A stretch of 13,791 nucleotides of DNA from Planctomycetota bacterium (lineage in GTDB: Bacteria; Planctomycetota; Phycisphaerae; UBA1845). The DNA lies in contig JAJRUK010000365.1 of assembly GCA_024277835.1 (NCBI GenBank), forward strand, positions 1 through 13,791, in the 5' to 3' direction. Position 1 is the first letter of the stretch. Every line of letters begins with the position of its first letter. Positions 5,744 to 13,791 of the stretch are shown in pieces. The notes under the pieces were generated by a model. It saw nothing but the letters and a program-made list of their open reading frames with translations. It searched no databases and was not told the origin of the DNA. The position numbers and the translations under genes were made by a program.

Positions 5744-7526
5744 ACTTACCATCGCCGCTATTGTGTGCGGGATCGTCACGGGCGCATTGTCTACGTCGGG
5801 CGTGCGCGGGGGGCAGGGCCATTCGCCGGTTGCCCCGAGCATTAGCGCTCCACTTCAAAAGTACCTCTCCCGGACGGCTCGCCGGACCGTCCGCGACGCG
5901 ATGTTGAATCGCGAGGCGTACGAGCCGAGTTATGTTCCCGCGGGGTTGAAGTCGGTCAATGGTGAGGCGGTCGTTCGGCTCTGGCAAGACGGGTATCTTC
6001 GGGCGATGGGGGTGGGCGGTCCCGGGCCTGTTGTGTATTGCGTGACGCAGGCGGCGTCGGTCGCGGCGGCTGCGCTCCAGCGAAGCGATGCGTCGATCTC
6101 GGCGGGGGATGTCGCTGGTATGTCGCTCGAGATTGAAATTGCGGGGATGCCGGTCCCGATTCAGTTCGACGGAGACTGGACGGCGGTGGGGGCGCTGAGC
6201 GACGTTGTTGAGCCGGGCGTTCATGGTGTGATCGTCATCGGCAAAAACAAGGGGCGTCGCGTATACCCATCGGAGTTGATCTGGCGAGGGTTTGAGCTTC
6301 ACGAGGCGCTTGAGGGTCTCGCGCAGGCGACACAGATCGATCCGAAAAAGAACAAGGATACGAAGCTGGAGCGTTTCGCGACGATCCACTGGGTACAATC
6401 GCGCTCCGGCGCGGACGCGTTGCAATTGGTCCGGGGGATGGTCTATCAAGGTGACGACACGGTTTCGTTGCAGGGTGTTTCGCGAGTGATTGATCAATTG
6501 CTGGAGTATTCGCTTTATCGTCAGCGGCGGGACGGGCGGTTTTCGTACGAGTTTCGACCCGGGGCGGATGTTTATAGCGACAAGGACCATCTTCTGCGAC
6601 AACTTTTCGCGACGGCGTCGGTTTCGTATTGCGCGAAAGTGACAGGGCGTGACGCGGCGCGGGCGGCGGCGGATCTGTCGCTTGCGTATCATCGGCAAGG
6701 GCTTGCGCCGCTTGTGGGGGTGGATGGTGCGGCGTTTATGGCGACGGCGGATCAGGCGAATCCGCTGGGTGCGACGGCGCTGATGTGTCTTGCCCTTGCA
6801 GCACATCCGCAGCCTGAAAAGTACGCTGCGGTGCGAAAGCAACTTGTCCTGGGGATGCTGTCGCTGCAACGCGAATCGGGGATGTTCTTGACGGCATTTC
6901 CGCCGTCGGTGAAGTTGAATGAGCAGGATTATTTTCCGGGCGAAGCCCTTTTCGCGCTCGCGTCAGAATATGCGCTCTCACGTTCGCCGGAGATTCTCGC
7001 TGCGTTTGATCGTGCGCTGGGATTCTATCGCGAGTATTTTCGTGCGAATCGGTCGCCGGCGTTCTTATCATGGCAGGTGCAGGCGTTTGCACTCATGGCA
7101 GAGCAAACGGACCGGCGTGATTTCGCCGATTTCGTATTCGAGCTTGCCGATCCGATCGCCGAGGCGCAGTTGAATTCTTCTAACAGTCCATGGCCCGAGC
7201 TTTACGGTGCGGTCAAGTTTGGTCGAAACGAGCAGGCTGGGGCGGCGACGGCGGCGAATCTTTCGGCGGTGTGTGATGCGCTGGTATTGGCACGGAAATT
7301 CGGCGACCGAGAGCGTGAGCGTCGATACATGAACGTAGTGCGAGGCGGCGTGCGGTTTGTCATGCAGCTTCAGTTTCGTGAGGCCGAGGCGTTCTTTGTG
7401 AGGAGTCCGCGTGATGTTCTGGGCGGTGTGCGGACGTCGCCATCGTTGAATCGTCTACGGATCGACCACGCGTTTCATGGGCTAATTGCTTTGTTGAAGG
7501 CGCGGCGAGTTCTTTTCTCTTCTTGA
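5730..7526 (+). CDS. Exported protein with AMMECR1-like region and alpha-helical barrel
   Basis: The product is 598 residues. The ATG at 5730 begins a clear signal peptide (MACHKLTIAAIVCGIVTGAL). Upstream in-frame codons would extend into the divergent cyclase gene and lack a signal, so this start is preferred. Residues about 60-195 resemble an AMMECR1 domain, including ISAGDVAGMSLEIEIAG, WTAVGALSDVVEPGVHGVIV and KGRRVYPSEL. Residues about 250-590 form an alpha-helical region resembling six-hairpin or toroid barrels, with YSDKDHLLRQLFATASVSY, DYFPGEALFALASEYAL and a closing DHAFHGLIALLKARRVL. AMMECR1 proteins are mostly cytosolic and of uncertain biochemistry, so an exported version joined to a barrel is unusual. 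It shares an operon with the GT-C gene 9 bp downstream, which suggests surface glycan work. Specific activity is unknown. Confidence 0.75.
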   Translation: MACHKLTIAAIVCGIVTGALSTSGVRGGQGHSPVAPSISAPLQKYLSRTARRTVRDAMLNREAYEPSYVPAGLKSVNGEAVVRLWQDGYLRAMGVGGPGPVVYCVTQAASVAAAALQRSDASISAGDVAGMSLEIEIAGMPVPIQFDGDWTAVGALSDVVEPGVHGVIVIGKNKGRRVYPSELIWRGFELHEALEGLAQATQIDPKKNKDTKLERFATIHWVQSRSGADALQLVRGMVYQGDDTVSLQGVSRVIDQLLEYSLYRQRRDGRFSYEFRPGADVYSDKDHLLRQLFATASVSYCAKVTGRDAARAAADLSLAYHRQGLAPLVGVDGAAFMATADQANPLGATALMCLALAAHPQPEKYAAVRKQLVLGMLSLQRESGMFLTAFPPSVKLNEQDYFPGEALFALASEYALSRSPEILAAFDRALGFYREYFRANRSPAFLSWQVQAFALMAEQTDRRDFADFVFELADPIAEAQLNSSNSPWPELYGAVKFGRNEQAGAATAANLSAVCDALVLARKFGDRERERRYMNVVRGGVRFVMQLQFREAEAFFVRSPRDVLGGVRTSPSLNRLRIDHAFHGLIALLKARRVLFSS

Positions 7527-7535
7527 TCGCTGCGA

Positions 7536-9590
7536 ATGGTGCGAATGCAGGAAGCACAGACCACGTCCGGGATGGGTCGTACGCTCGCGATGGGGGCGGC
7601 GATCGTTGGAGTGTCGTTGGTTTTGGTCGCGATCGTCAGTTCTTATGGTGCGATCGTGGCCGTGTTCGACGGCGTTGCAGCCCTTGCGATCATGGTTCCA
7701 GCGTTGCTGTTTGGGATTTCGCTGGTCGAGGTGACACGTTTCCGAAAGGTGACACTTCGCTGGCGGGTGTTGCTGGGGTGTGCGATCGGATTGGGGTTGT
7801 TGTCGCTTCTCACGTTACTGATGGGGCTTGCGGGGTTTCTTGGGCGGTCGCTTTGGGTTGGGCTTTTGATCGCGATGTTTGTCGTGGGGGTTCTTGGGTC
7901 ACGACATTGTTTAGACAAGGGTGAGAGGGACGAAGTTGGCGATAGCGATTTCTTGGAGTCATCGCGTTATCGACTCTTGTGGTGGGCAGTTGTTCCGTTT
8001 GTGACGCTTGCGTTGCTGGCGGCTGCGCATCCGCCGGGGTTTCTCTGGGCGGAGGAGGGTTTTGGGTACGACGTCCTTGAGTATCACCTTGAGGTTCCTC
8101 GTGAGTTCGTTGATGCGGGCGTGATTTCGTACCTGCCGCATAACGTGTACGGGAGTTTCCCCGCCGCAACTGAGATGTTGTACATGGTCGCGATGATCGT
8201 GCATGGCAAGGTTCAGGAAGCGGGCACGATCGCGAATATGATTCACTTTTTCTTTGGGGTTCTTGCTGTCTTCGCTGCGTGGGTCACCGGGCGGGAGTGG
8301 TCGCGTGCTGCGGGGACGGTCGCGGCGGTTAGCGTGGCGAGTGCGGGTTGGCTTTTCTATCTGAGCGGTCTAGCGTATGTCGAGAACGCGTTATTGTTTT
8401 TCGGTCTGACGGCGACGGGTTGTTTTCTTCGGGCGTTGCGTGTGGATGGGCAGCGATGCGAAGGCGAACCGGGCGCGATGGGTTGGATGCTCGCGAGCGG
8501 GTTTTGTGCGGGTTGTGCGTGCGCGTGTAAGTATACGGGAGTCGTGTTTGTACTGGTTCCGCTTCTGGCAAGCGCTTTGCTTTTCGTGCGGGCGACTCTC
8601 GGCAGGCGTTTGCGTGTTTGTATTGTCTTTTGTTTCTCCGCGATGATTCCGTTTGCGCCGTGGCTTATCAAGAATCAGGTGTGGACGGGGAATCCGGTGT
8701 TTCCGTTGGCGAACTCTGTTTTTGAAGGGTCGCCGGGGGGGTGGGGGCCAGAGGAGACAGCGGCGTGGGATCAGGGGCATTCGTTGAAGGAGGCGGATCG
8801 ATCGTTGGGGCGGCGACTTTCTCTGGCGTGGTCGCATACGTTTGGGGATGCAGCGCAGCGACTTGGTCCGGTCGTGCTACTGGTTGGATTGCTGGGGCTC
8901 GTCGGGCGTTCGCGCGGTCGCGTCGATGCTGCACTGCTGATGTTTCTTGCATTACAGGTCTTGATTTGGATCTTCGCGACGCATCTGTTCGCGCGGTTTG
9001 CCGTTGTCTTTTTGATCCCGTTGTCGCTCATGCTTGCACGCTCAGTGTGTGGCGCTTCGGCGCGTCGGGTGGGCGCGATCTGTGCGATCGTTGCTGCCGG
9101 GGCGACGTGGAACGCTGTTTTTGCGGTTCGGTTATACGCAAGCGAGACGGCTGGGCCTGCGCCTGCTTCGCTGATTTACGATAGTGAGCTTCCCGGGTTC
9201 GAGTACGTTGGATTTGTGAACGACAAGCTTCCACCAGATGCGAAGGTGCTGTTTCTAGGCGAGGCGAAGGCGTTCTACTTTAAGCGGCCGGTGGGTTACT
9301 GCGTGACGTTCAACCGAAACCCGTTCCTTGCGAAACTCATCGGGGATGACGATGGTCAGGACGCTCGCGAGTGGTTTCTCGACGAGGGCTACACGCATCT
9401 GCTCGTGCATTATGGTGAGCTTGGTCGGTTGAGTCAGACGTACGGGACTTCGCCGCCGCTTTCGAAGGAGGCGTACGCCTCGTTACCGCAAACGCTTCGG
9501 ACGGCGGGGTTTCGGCTGGTTCGAGACTTCGCGCACCCGCGCGGTTCGGCACTAGAATCTTACGTGGCGATTTATGAGCTGGCGAGATGA
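7536..9590 (+). CDS. Polytopic GT-C-type glycosyltransferase-like membrane protein
   Basis: The product is 684 residues. Roughly a dozen hydrophobic helices occupy residues 15-540, followed by a soluble C-terminal domain (about 545-684) containing KLPPDAKVLFLGEAKAFYF. The long extracytoplasmic loop before the central helices holds acidic residues, D179, E182 and H184 in GYDVLEYHLEVPREFVDAG. This matches the GT-C superfamily layout of enzymes that take sugars from polyprenyl-phosphate donors. Acceptor and sugar cannot be read from sequence. It starts 9 bp after the AMMECR1-toroid stop with no clear ribosome binding site. A second ATG at 7545 is an alternative start. The gene ends 5 bp from the stop of the convergent protease gene, leaving no room for a separate terminator. 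Confidence 0.8.
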   Translation: MVRMQEAQTTSGMGRTLAMGAAIVGVSLVLVAIVSSYGAIVAVFDGVAALAIMVPALLFGISLVEVTRFRKVTLRWRVLLGCAIGLGLLSLLTLLMGLAGFLGRSLWVGLLIAMFVVGVLGSRHCLDKGERDEVGDSDFLESSRYRLLWWAVVPFVTLALLAAAHPPGFLWAEEGFGYDVLEYHLEVPREFVDAGVISYLPHNVYGSFPAATEMLYMVAMIVHGKVQEAGTIANMIHFFFGVLAVFAAWVTGREWSRAAGTVAAVSVASAGWLFYLSGLAYVENALLFFGLTATGCFLRALRVDGQRCEGEPGAMGWMLASGFCAGCACACKYTGVVFVLVPLLASALLFVRATLGRRLRVCIVFCFSAMIPFAPWLIKNQVWTGNPVFPLANSVFEGSPGGWGPEETAAWDQGHSLKEADRSLGRRLSLAWSHTFGDAAQRLGPVVLLVGLLGLVGRSRGRVDAALLMFLALQVLIWIFATHLFARFAVVFLIPLSLMLARSVCGASARRVGAICAIVAAGATWNAVFAVRLYASETAGPAPASLIYDSELPGFEYVGFVNDKLPPDAKVLFLGEAKAFYFKRPVGYCVTFNRNPFLAKLIGDDDGQDAREWFLDEGYTHLLVHYGELGRLSQTYGTSPPLSKEAYASLPQTLRTAGFRLVRDFAHPRGSALESYVAIYELAR

Positions 9591-9595
9591 TCGCG

Positions 9596-12031
9596 CTATG
9601 GGCAGTCGTTGATATTTCCGAACGGGTAGGCGAGACCTGTCACGGCGTCGGCAGCGAGTGAAATGTCGAGGACGCCAGCCGGGCGGGGAAGTTGCTCCGA
9701 CGTCGTTTTCATTTGTGTCCTGAGCCTTGATTCCGAGTCGAAAATCTCCGCCGCGGCGTCCAACATCGCGGCGATGTCCGCGACACTTGGCTGCGTTAGT
9801 TCCGTCGCGAGGGTATCCTGGAAGGGGGCGATCACATCACCCCATCGCGCGGTCGTAAGTACAAGCGGTGCTGAGAAATTCCATGATAGCGCCGGGTCAC
9901 AACCTTCGCCGATCGCTCTTATTTCGTAGGTGGAGCTTGGCACGATTTCCGGTCCGAAGAGATGGACCTGCGGGTAGCTGGCCCAGTCCATTGTTACGGC
10001 GTTGCAACTTGTCTCCGATGCGAAACCCAAAACATCAGGCAATAGACTCACCCTGTAGGGAACCGGAGCGCCGACCCACCGAGTCGCCCCATCAAGCCAC
10101 GACATATCGGTCGCGGGGTATTGGGGGAGGTTGGCGGGTTGCGGGTCGTGTACGGTCACGAGCGTCACGGCGTACGCGACATTTTCCGTGTTGTCGCCGG
10201 GGGCAAACGAGATGAATCGGTTCTTGTCGATGTCGCCGACGATGGCGACGGGCGGTGGCGGCGGGTTGCAACCCTTTTGCACAGCGTTAATCGTGAGCGA
10301 GTAGTCGCCACCCCAGCCAGCGTCTTTCGATGCGTGAACAATGTACGTGCCCGGCATGACGACCGAAGAGACCGACTCGAACCGACCGAGCGTTGCCGAT
10401 GATGACAGCACGGTTCCGTCTGTTGCGAGAAGCTGAAGATTCAGGTCCATGTCTGATGTGCTAAATGACGCGCCGGCAGTGACGACGCTTGGCACTGATA
10501 CCGTCAGCGAGAAGAAGTCGTCAAAATCGACGAGGCGCAGATTGTGCTTCGCGGGGGTGATTGGCTGAGCTTGTCCGAGGCTGTCGTTGTCTTCGAAAGC
10601 GTCGTCCGGAATGACGCCGAGAATCAAGGACGAAATCTGGTTGAAGAAGATACTCATTTTTCCGTAGACGTTGTTGTACCCGCTCTGATTGTCGCAGCCG
10701 GGTTCGACGCCGGCGAATTGGCAAAAGCCGAAGAGCTGGCCGACAACGCGCCAGTTTTCGTCGAAGAGCGGTGAGCCGCTGGACCCCGGCTCCGTTTGAC
10801 CGAGCGTCCAGTCGTTGTAGATGTAGCGGGTCGTTGGTAGCGGTCGCTTTCCAGCGGAACAGATGGGCGACTGTAGCGTTGTTATTCCCTCGCTGTAGCG
10901 CTTGAAAGTTCCATGCGGATGGTGAATACCCCTGACCGTTGCGTTGTTGGGTGGGGCTGTCGTCGTGATGGCGGCGAATGTCTGCCCGTCCGAAGGGTCA
11001 TTGTTCAGACGAAGCAGGGTCGAGTCCGTACCGCCGGCAAAACTGTCAGACGTTACAAGCAACGTCGCCCCATCCGATCGGGGCACACTTGCCCAACTTG
11101 GCACGGTGCCGTTGCATGTGTTGGCCTGATAGAACCAGTAGGCGGTCAAGGAGGCTGCCCCTTCCGGGGTACTGATGCAATGATTGGCGGTTAGAAAATA
11201 TCCGGCGAACGTGTTGGGGTCATTATCAACGAGCAGCGCTCCGCTACAGACGAACGTGCCGGGTTGGTCGGGATCAGTGAAGGTGATTCTTGCGACGGAA
11301 TCGCGAGCGTCGATGTCTGTGTTGAAGCACATGACGTCTTGCTCGCAGGTTCCGTTGGCAACGCTCCCGTTGAAGGCGTTTTGATCCTCAAAGCCGCGAT
11401 AAATGTGCGTGATTTTATCGATCACGATCGTGGGGTTCCCGGCGAGCCTGGTTGGATCTTGATATTCGAGATACACGACACTGCCCGGGACGGCCGTGGA
11501 CCAAAACCCGCCGTTTCGCATCCGACCAGTGCCACGAAGAACGTCGGGAACGAAGCCCCGAGTGCCGGTGACCAAGAGTTGCGTGCCCTCGGGAAGCGTC
11601 AAGCTCTTGAAATGGACTTGAACCGCCTGCGCGTCCGGGACTTCAAACTGGAGGGACCAAACGCGCGAACCGCTTGTGGTCGTAAGCCACGTTCCGCTGT
11701 TTCGGACGTTGATGATCTTTCCCCCAGGCAGCGGGCGATTCTCGCCAATGCGAAGCGGGGTTCCAGGGAGCTGGTCTCTCTGTTGATCGAACGCAAGCGC
11801 TGCGGCTCGGTCGAATACGCCCAATCGCACTGGCTTCGCCTGCGCCCGTACGGCGGGATCGCGAACAACATCATGCAGGAGTGTTGCCGCGTTTCGATTC
11901 CGCTGTCCGACGCGAATCGGGGCGATATCGGGTGCTAGTTGTTCAGCGGCGAACGCACGGGGCGCGCCCGCGACAAGCAGCAGGCACGCGACTCGCCCTA
12001 TTAGAAAATGTCCCCCAGTTGCTCGTCGCAT
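9596..12031 (-). CDS. Secreted trypsin-fold serine protease with PPC and dockerin-like tail
   Basis: The product is 811 residues from the ATG at 12031, chosen because GGAG (12043-12040) lies 8 nt upstream and it opens directly into a signal peptide (MRRATGGHFLIGRVACLLL, cleavage near AFA-A). An ATG at 12052 would add seven residues. After an unassigned beta-rich N-terminal region (about 35-225) comes an S1/lysyl-endopeptidase-like domain with H284 in FLTANHC, D336 in GGTDSTLLRL and S418 in PGSSGSPLF. All three triad residues are present. Residues about 475-590 look like a pre-peptidase C-terminal (PPC) domain (DDAFEDNDS to GGDYSLTI). The end (about 729-811) runs from WGDVIAPF through two degenerate dockerin-type segments (SVADIAAMLDAAAE, VLDISLAADAVTG) to YPFGNINDCP. 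It is extracellular or surface-bound; the substrate is unknown. Confidence 0.88.
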   Translation of the reverse strand: MRRATGGHFLIGRVACLLLVAGAPRAFAAEQLAPDIAPIRVGQRNRNAATLLHDVVRDPAVRAQAKPVRLGVFDRAAALAFDQQRDQLPGTPLRIGENRPLPGGKIINVRNSGTWLTTTSGSRVWSLQFEVPDAQAVQVHFKSLTLPEGTQLLVTGTRGFVPDVLRGTGRMRNGGFWSTAVPGSVVYLEYQDPTRLAGNPTIVIDKITHIYRGFEDQNAFNGSVANGTCEQDVMCFNTDIDARDSVARITFTDPDQPGTFVCSGALLVDNDPNTFAGYFLTANHCISTPEGAASLTAYWFYQANTCNGTVPSWASVPRSDGATLLVTSDSFAGGTDSTLLRLNNDPSDGQTFAAITTTAPPNNATVRGIHHPHGTFKRYSEGITTLQSPICSAGKRPLPTTRYIYNDWTLGQTEPGSSGSPLFDENWRVVGQLFGFCQFAGVEPGCDNQSGYNNVYGKMSIFFNQISSLILGVIPDDAFEDNDSLGQAQPITPAKHNLRLVDFDDFFSLTVSVPSVVTAGASFSTSDMDLNLQLLATDGTVLSSSATLGRFESVSSVVMPGTYIVHASKDAGWGGDYSLTINAVQKGCNPPPPPVAIVGDIDKNRFISFAPGDNTENVAYAVTLVTVHDPQPANLPQYPATDMSWLDGATRWVGAPVPYRVSLLPDVLGFASETSCNAVTMDWASYPQVHLFGPEIVPSSTYEIRAIGEGCDPALSWNFSAPLVLTTARWGDVIAPFQDTLATELTQPSVADIAAMLDAAAEIFDSESRLRTQMKTTSEQLPRPAGVLDISLAADAVTGLAYPFGNINDCP

Positions 12032-12408
12032 AAACCTCGCTCCGTCCGTCATACTCAATCGCCATTCCACCGGAACAGTGGCGCGTACGAGCACGTGGGC
12101 ATTCCCTGATGGCGCAGGCGCAAAGCCCAACCCCGGCGAGAATCCCAGTCCCCCACCCCTTGCAACACTTTAGCACCGACAATAGGGCAAGGAAAGGCGA
12201 ACTGAAGCGTTATTTGCAGCAAGTTATCGGGCGGCGCGGGTGAGGACACGTTTATTCACGCGTACGGTGAACGCGTTGTCGCCTCAACGGCGTTTTTTGG
12301 CGTTTGATGGGGCTAAGTCACTCGATCGGCGGGGGGCAGTGTCCGATAAACTTGGAGCGGACGAAATTGAGAATTCGTATTCGTTTCTTGGTAGAAGGGT
12401 GCTTGACG
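12032..12408. other. Divergent intergenic spacer between protease and second GT-C gene
   Basis: This stretch of 377 bp must hold the promoters of both flanking genes, but no convincing -35/-10 pair was found on either strand. Two small symmetries are visible: ACGCGT twice (12258-12263 and 12271-12276, 7 bp apart), and CGCC-TCAAC-GGCG followed by six T (12280-12298). No small gene is supported. The frame of the downstream gene is open from 12271, but the sequence before 12409 does not look coding. Confidence 0.5.
12040..12043 (-). promoter_or_regulatory. Ribosome binding site favouring the shorter protease start
   Basis: GGAG on the minus strand lies 8 nt before the ATG at 12031. The upstream ATG at 12052 has no comparable site in front of it, so the shorter form is preferred. 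Confidence 0.5.
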
Positions 12409-13791
12409 ATGCTCGCAACGGGAACCGCGACGGTGTTTCGCGGGGACGATGTCAGATCGGCGACGGACGGCGCTCACGCTCGCGCGGGCGGTGCTATCAC
12501 ATCTTTTGTTGCGCGCGCTTTGATTTGGGGTTGTGTTGCGGTGACTGTTGGGGCGGGTGGTTTTGCCGTCCATCAACGCTATACGCTCGCGCGCGACCTC
12601 TCCTGGCAATGCGATGAGCTGCCTGTGCTCTCGCGGTTTACGAGCGTCGGGAGCGTGGCTACGACCGAAGTCGAAGCCCGCGAGTTTCGACCGAGTCTCT
12701 ATTCGCTACGCACTGGGGTCATCCGAAGCTTGCGCGTTCCGCCGTATATCTTTTCGCCTCAAACCACGACGCATTTTTGGACCTCGTTGACGCTCAATCT
12801 TTTTGGTTACGGCATGATCGCGGGTCGGTTGATGCCTCTTGTTTTCGGATTGATCGCGATCATCGGTGTCGCGTGGGCGACCTGGCTATGCGTTCGCAGC
12901 ATCCCCGCGACTTGCGTGGCTTCGTTGATCGTCGGGTTCTCGCCGGCGGCAATGGCGTACAGCGCACAGGCACGCGGGTACGGCGAAGCGATTGCGTTGC
13001 TCCCACTGATGCTCGTAGCCCTGGAGCTTTGGCGGCGGAAGAGTTCCAGTTGGGTTCGATTCGCGTTCGTTGCAATTCTTACGATGCAACTATCGCTCAC
13101 GGTTTACACGATGTGGGTCTATTGGGTTTTTCCGGTTCTTGTGATGGCGATGGTCGTGCTGCCGCGACTGGTTCCGAACGTGGTGGAGCGAGCGTCCGCT
13201 CGCGCGATGCTTGTGGGGCTGTTTGTGTTGATGTGTCTTTGGATGGGGGTCTTCACAGCCGAGCGGTGGAAGACGCTGACGTTTGCATCGACGTACGGGG
13301 TGAGTTTCAAGAGCTGGACTGAGCTTGGATTGTTCCTGCAACTGTTTGTCGAGCGTTTGATACCTGTGCCGATCGTTACGATCCCGTTGATGATTGTCGG
13401 AGCGTGTCGCCTTCATCGATCGTCGATAGGTTGGTGGGGGGCTGCGATGCTCGCGGGGATTGCGTTACCGATTGCGTTTGGCATTCTCAACGGGTCGCCC
13501 GGGCACATCCGCAACATGGTTTATCTGCTTGGACCGCTCGCGATTCTCGCAGGGGTTGGATTCGGCGTTGCCATGCGCATGCTTTCAAGGACTCGTGGAG
13601 AGGTTTCGGTTGGTGCGCTGTCACTTGTGGCGATCATCGGAGTTGCGACGACGTCGTCTGCGGCGCTCGGGGGAAAAGCCTATCAGTTTCTTCTGCCTGA
13701 CTGGGGGTCGGTCGTACAGTCGGTCGATGCTACGGCGAAGACAGCGGGGCCTCGCTTTTGGTGTCCATGTGCAGCCAACCACTGGCAGATC
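12409..13791 (+). CDS. Second GT-C-type membrane glycosyltransferase-like protein (3' end outside window)
   Basis: An open frame of 461 codons runs to the window edge with no stop. The ATG at 12409 follows AGAAGGG (12393-12399) at 9-nt spacing. An ATG at 12307 is possible but would add a polar, unlikely leader. After a first membrane helix (about 30-55) the first loop has D69-E70 in WQCDELPVLSRF, the acidic site typical of GT-C/PMT-like enzymes. It continues with HFWTSLTLNLFGYG (from about 122) and then the family-typical RLMPL and FSPAAMAYSAQARGYG. Several further helices follow. The family transfers sugars from lipid-linked donors outside the membrane; substrate and acceptor are unknown. 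It differs from the other GT-C protein at 7536-9590 and is not an obvious duplicate. Confidence 0.82.
   Translation, partial: MLATGTATVFRGDDVRSATDGAHARAGGAITSFVARALIWGCVAVTVGAGGFAVHQRYTLARDLSWQCDELPVLSRFTSVGSVATTEVEAREFRPSLYSLRTGVIRSLRVPPYIFSPQTTTHFWTSLTLNLFGYGMIAGRLMPLVFGLIAIIGVAWATWLCVRSIPATCVASLIVGFSPAAMAYSAQARGYGEAIALLPLMLVALELWRRKSSSWVRFAFVAILTMQLSLTVYTMWVYWVFPVLVMAMVVLPRLVPNVVERASARAMLVGLFVLMCLWMGVFTAERWKTLTFASTYGVSFKSWTELGLFLQLFVERLIPVPIVTIPLMIVGACRLHRSSIGWWGAAMLAGIALPIAFGILNGSPGHIRNMVYLLGPLAILAGVGFGVAMRMLSRTRGEVSVGALSLVAIIGVATTSSAALGGKAYQFLLPDWGSVVQSVDATAKTAGPRFWCPCAANHWQI

Noticed and set aside
5352..6869. A 505-codon minus-strand open frame
   Set aside because: It overlaps the diadenylate cyclase and AMMECR1-toroid genes in other frames. 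The product is rich in Arg and His with no recognisable motif or signal.
7501..9600. High density of GATC/CGATCG sites in the first GT-C gene (about 17 counted by eye in 2.1 kb)
   Set aside because: This is about twice a rough composition-based expectation, but it is explained by frequent Ala-Ile and Ile-Val codon pairs (GCG-ATC, ATC-GT) in a membrane protein. There is no spacing pattern.
12280..12298. Hairpin CGCC-TCAAC-GGCG followed by six T, resembling a terminator
   Set aside because: The stem is only 4 bp and no plus-strand gene ends upstream of it, so there is nothing for it to terminate. A leader attenuator role cannot be supported.
12240..12617. Plus-strand open frame across the start of the second GT-C gene
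   Set aside because: Its predicted product is Cys/Arg-rich and lacks motifs, whereas the overlapping frame from 12409 continues to the window edge with helices and GT-C motifs.
12777..13322. Plus-strand open frame of 181 codons inside the second GT-C gene
   Set aside because: It is an out-of-frame shadow. The GT-C frame remains open through the same interval with membrane-helix composition.

Overview
The window is GC-rich chromosomal DNA from a member of the Planctomycetota, probably Phycisphaerae or a relative. This placement is inferred from gene families, since no rRNA or marker gene is present. The support is an exported alpha/alpha-toroid (prenyltransferase/squalene-cyclase repeat) protein beside an NPCBM protein, a small protein ending in a W-G-x-L-P-x-R module, and a secreted protease with the degenerate dockerin-like tail (W-G-D-V...P-F, final Y-P-F...C-P) common in that phylum. 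No phage, plasmid, transposase, tRNA, rRNA or CRISPR sequence was seen.

Left part (1-3262): the last 36 codons of an unknown gene are followed by a tight three-gene operon whose start and stop codons overlap (236-868, 861-1916, 1916-3172). Each product has an N-terminal export signal. The second is an alpha/alpha toroid and the third carries a C-terminal NPCBM carbohydrate-binding domain. The operon is bracketed by two copies of one intergenic repeat (110-212 and 3170-3262) made of nested palindromes around CACCGGTT-NNN-AACCGGTG. The three genes look like one envelope or periplasmic system of unknown function.

Middle (3277-5622): on the minus strand is a zinc-ribbon/TM2-domain membrane protein with a clear sigma70-type promoter. 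Divergent from it is a PHP-family histidinol-phosphatase-like enzyme. Convergent with that, sharing a TTAA at the stop codons, is a diadenylate cyclase (c-di-AMP synthase) with the two-domain layout of archaeal DacZ and an altered RHR motif.

Right part (5623-13791): a compact region with overlapping divergent promoter candidates, the plus-strand one placing +1 on the ATG, separates the cyclase from a two-gene operon. That operon encodes an exported protein with an AMMECR1-like N-terminal region and an alpha-helical barrel, then a polytopic GT-C glycosyltransferase-like protein. Convergent with it, 5 bp away, is a large secreted trypsin-fold serine protease with a complete His-Asp-Ser triad. 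Across a 377-bp divergent spacer, a second GT-C-type membrane glycosyltransferase runs off the right edge. Secreted toroids, an NPCBM module and two GT-C enzymes together suggest a neighbourhood concerned with cell-surface glycans or glycoproteins. That reading is inference.
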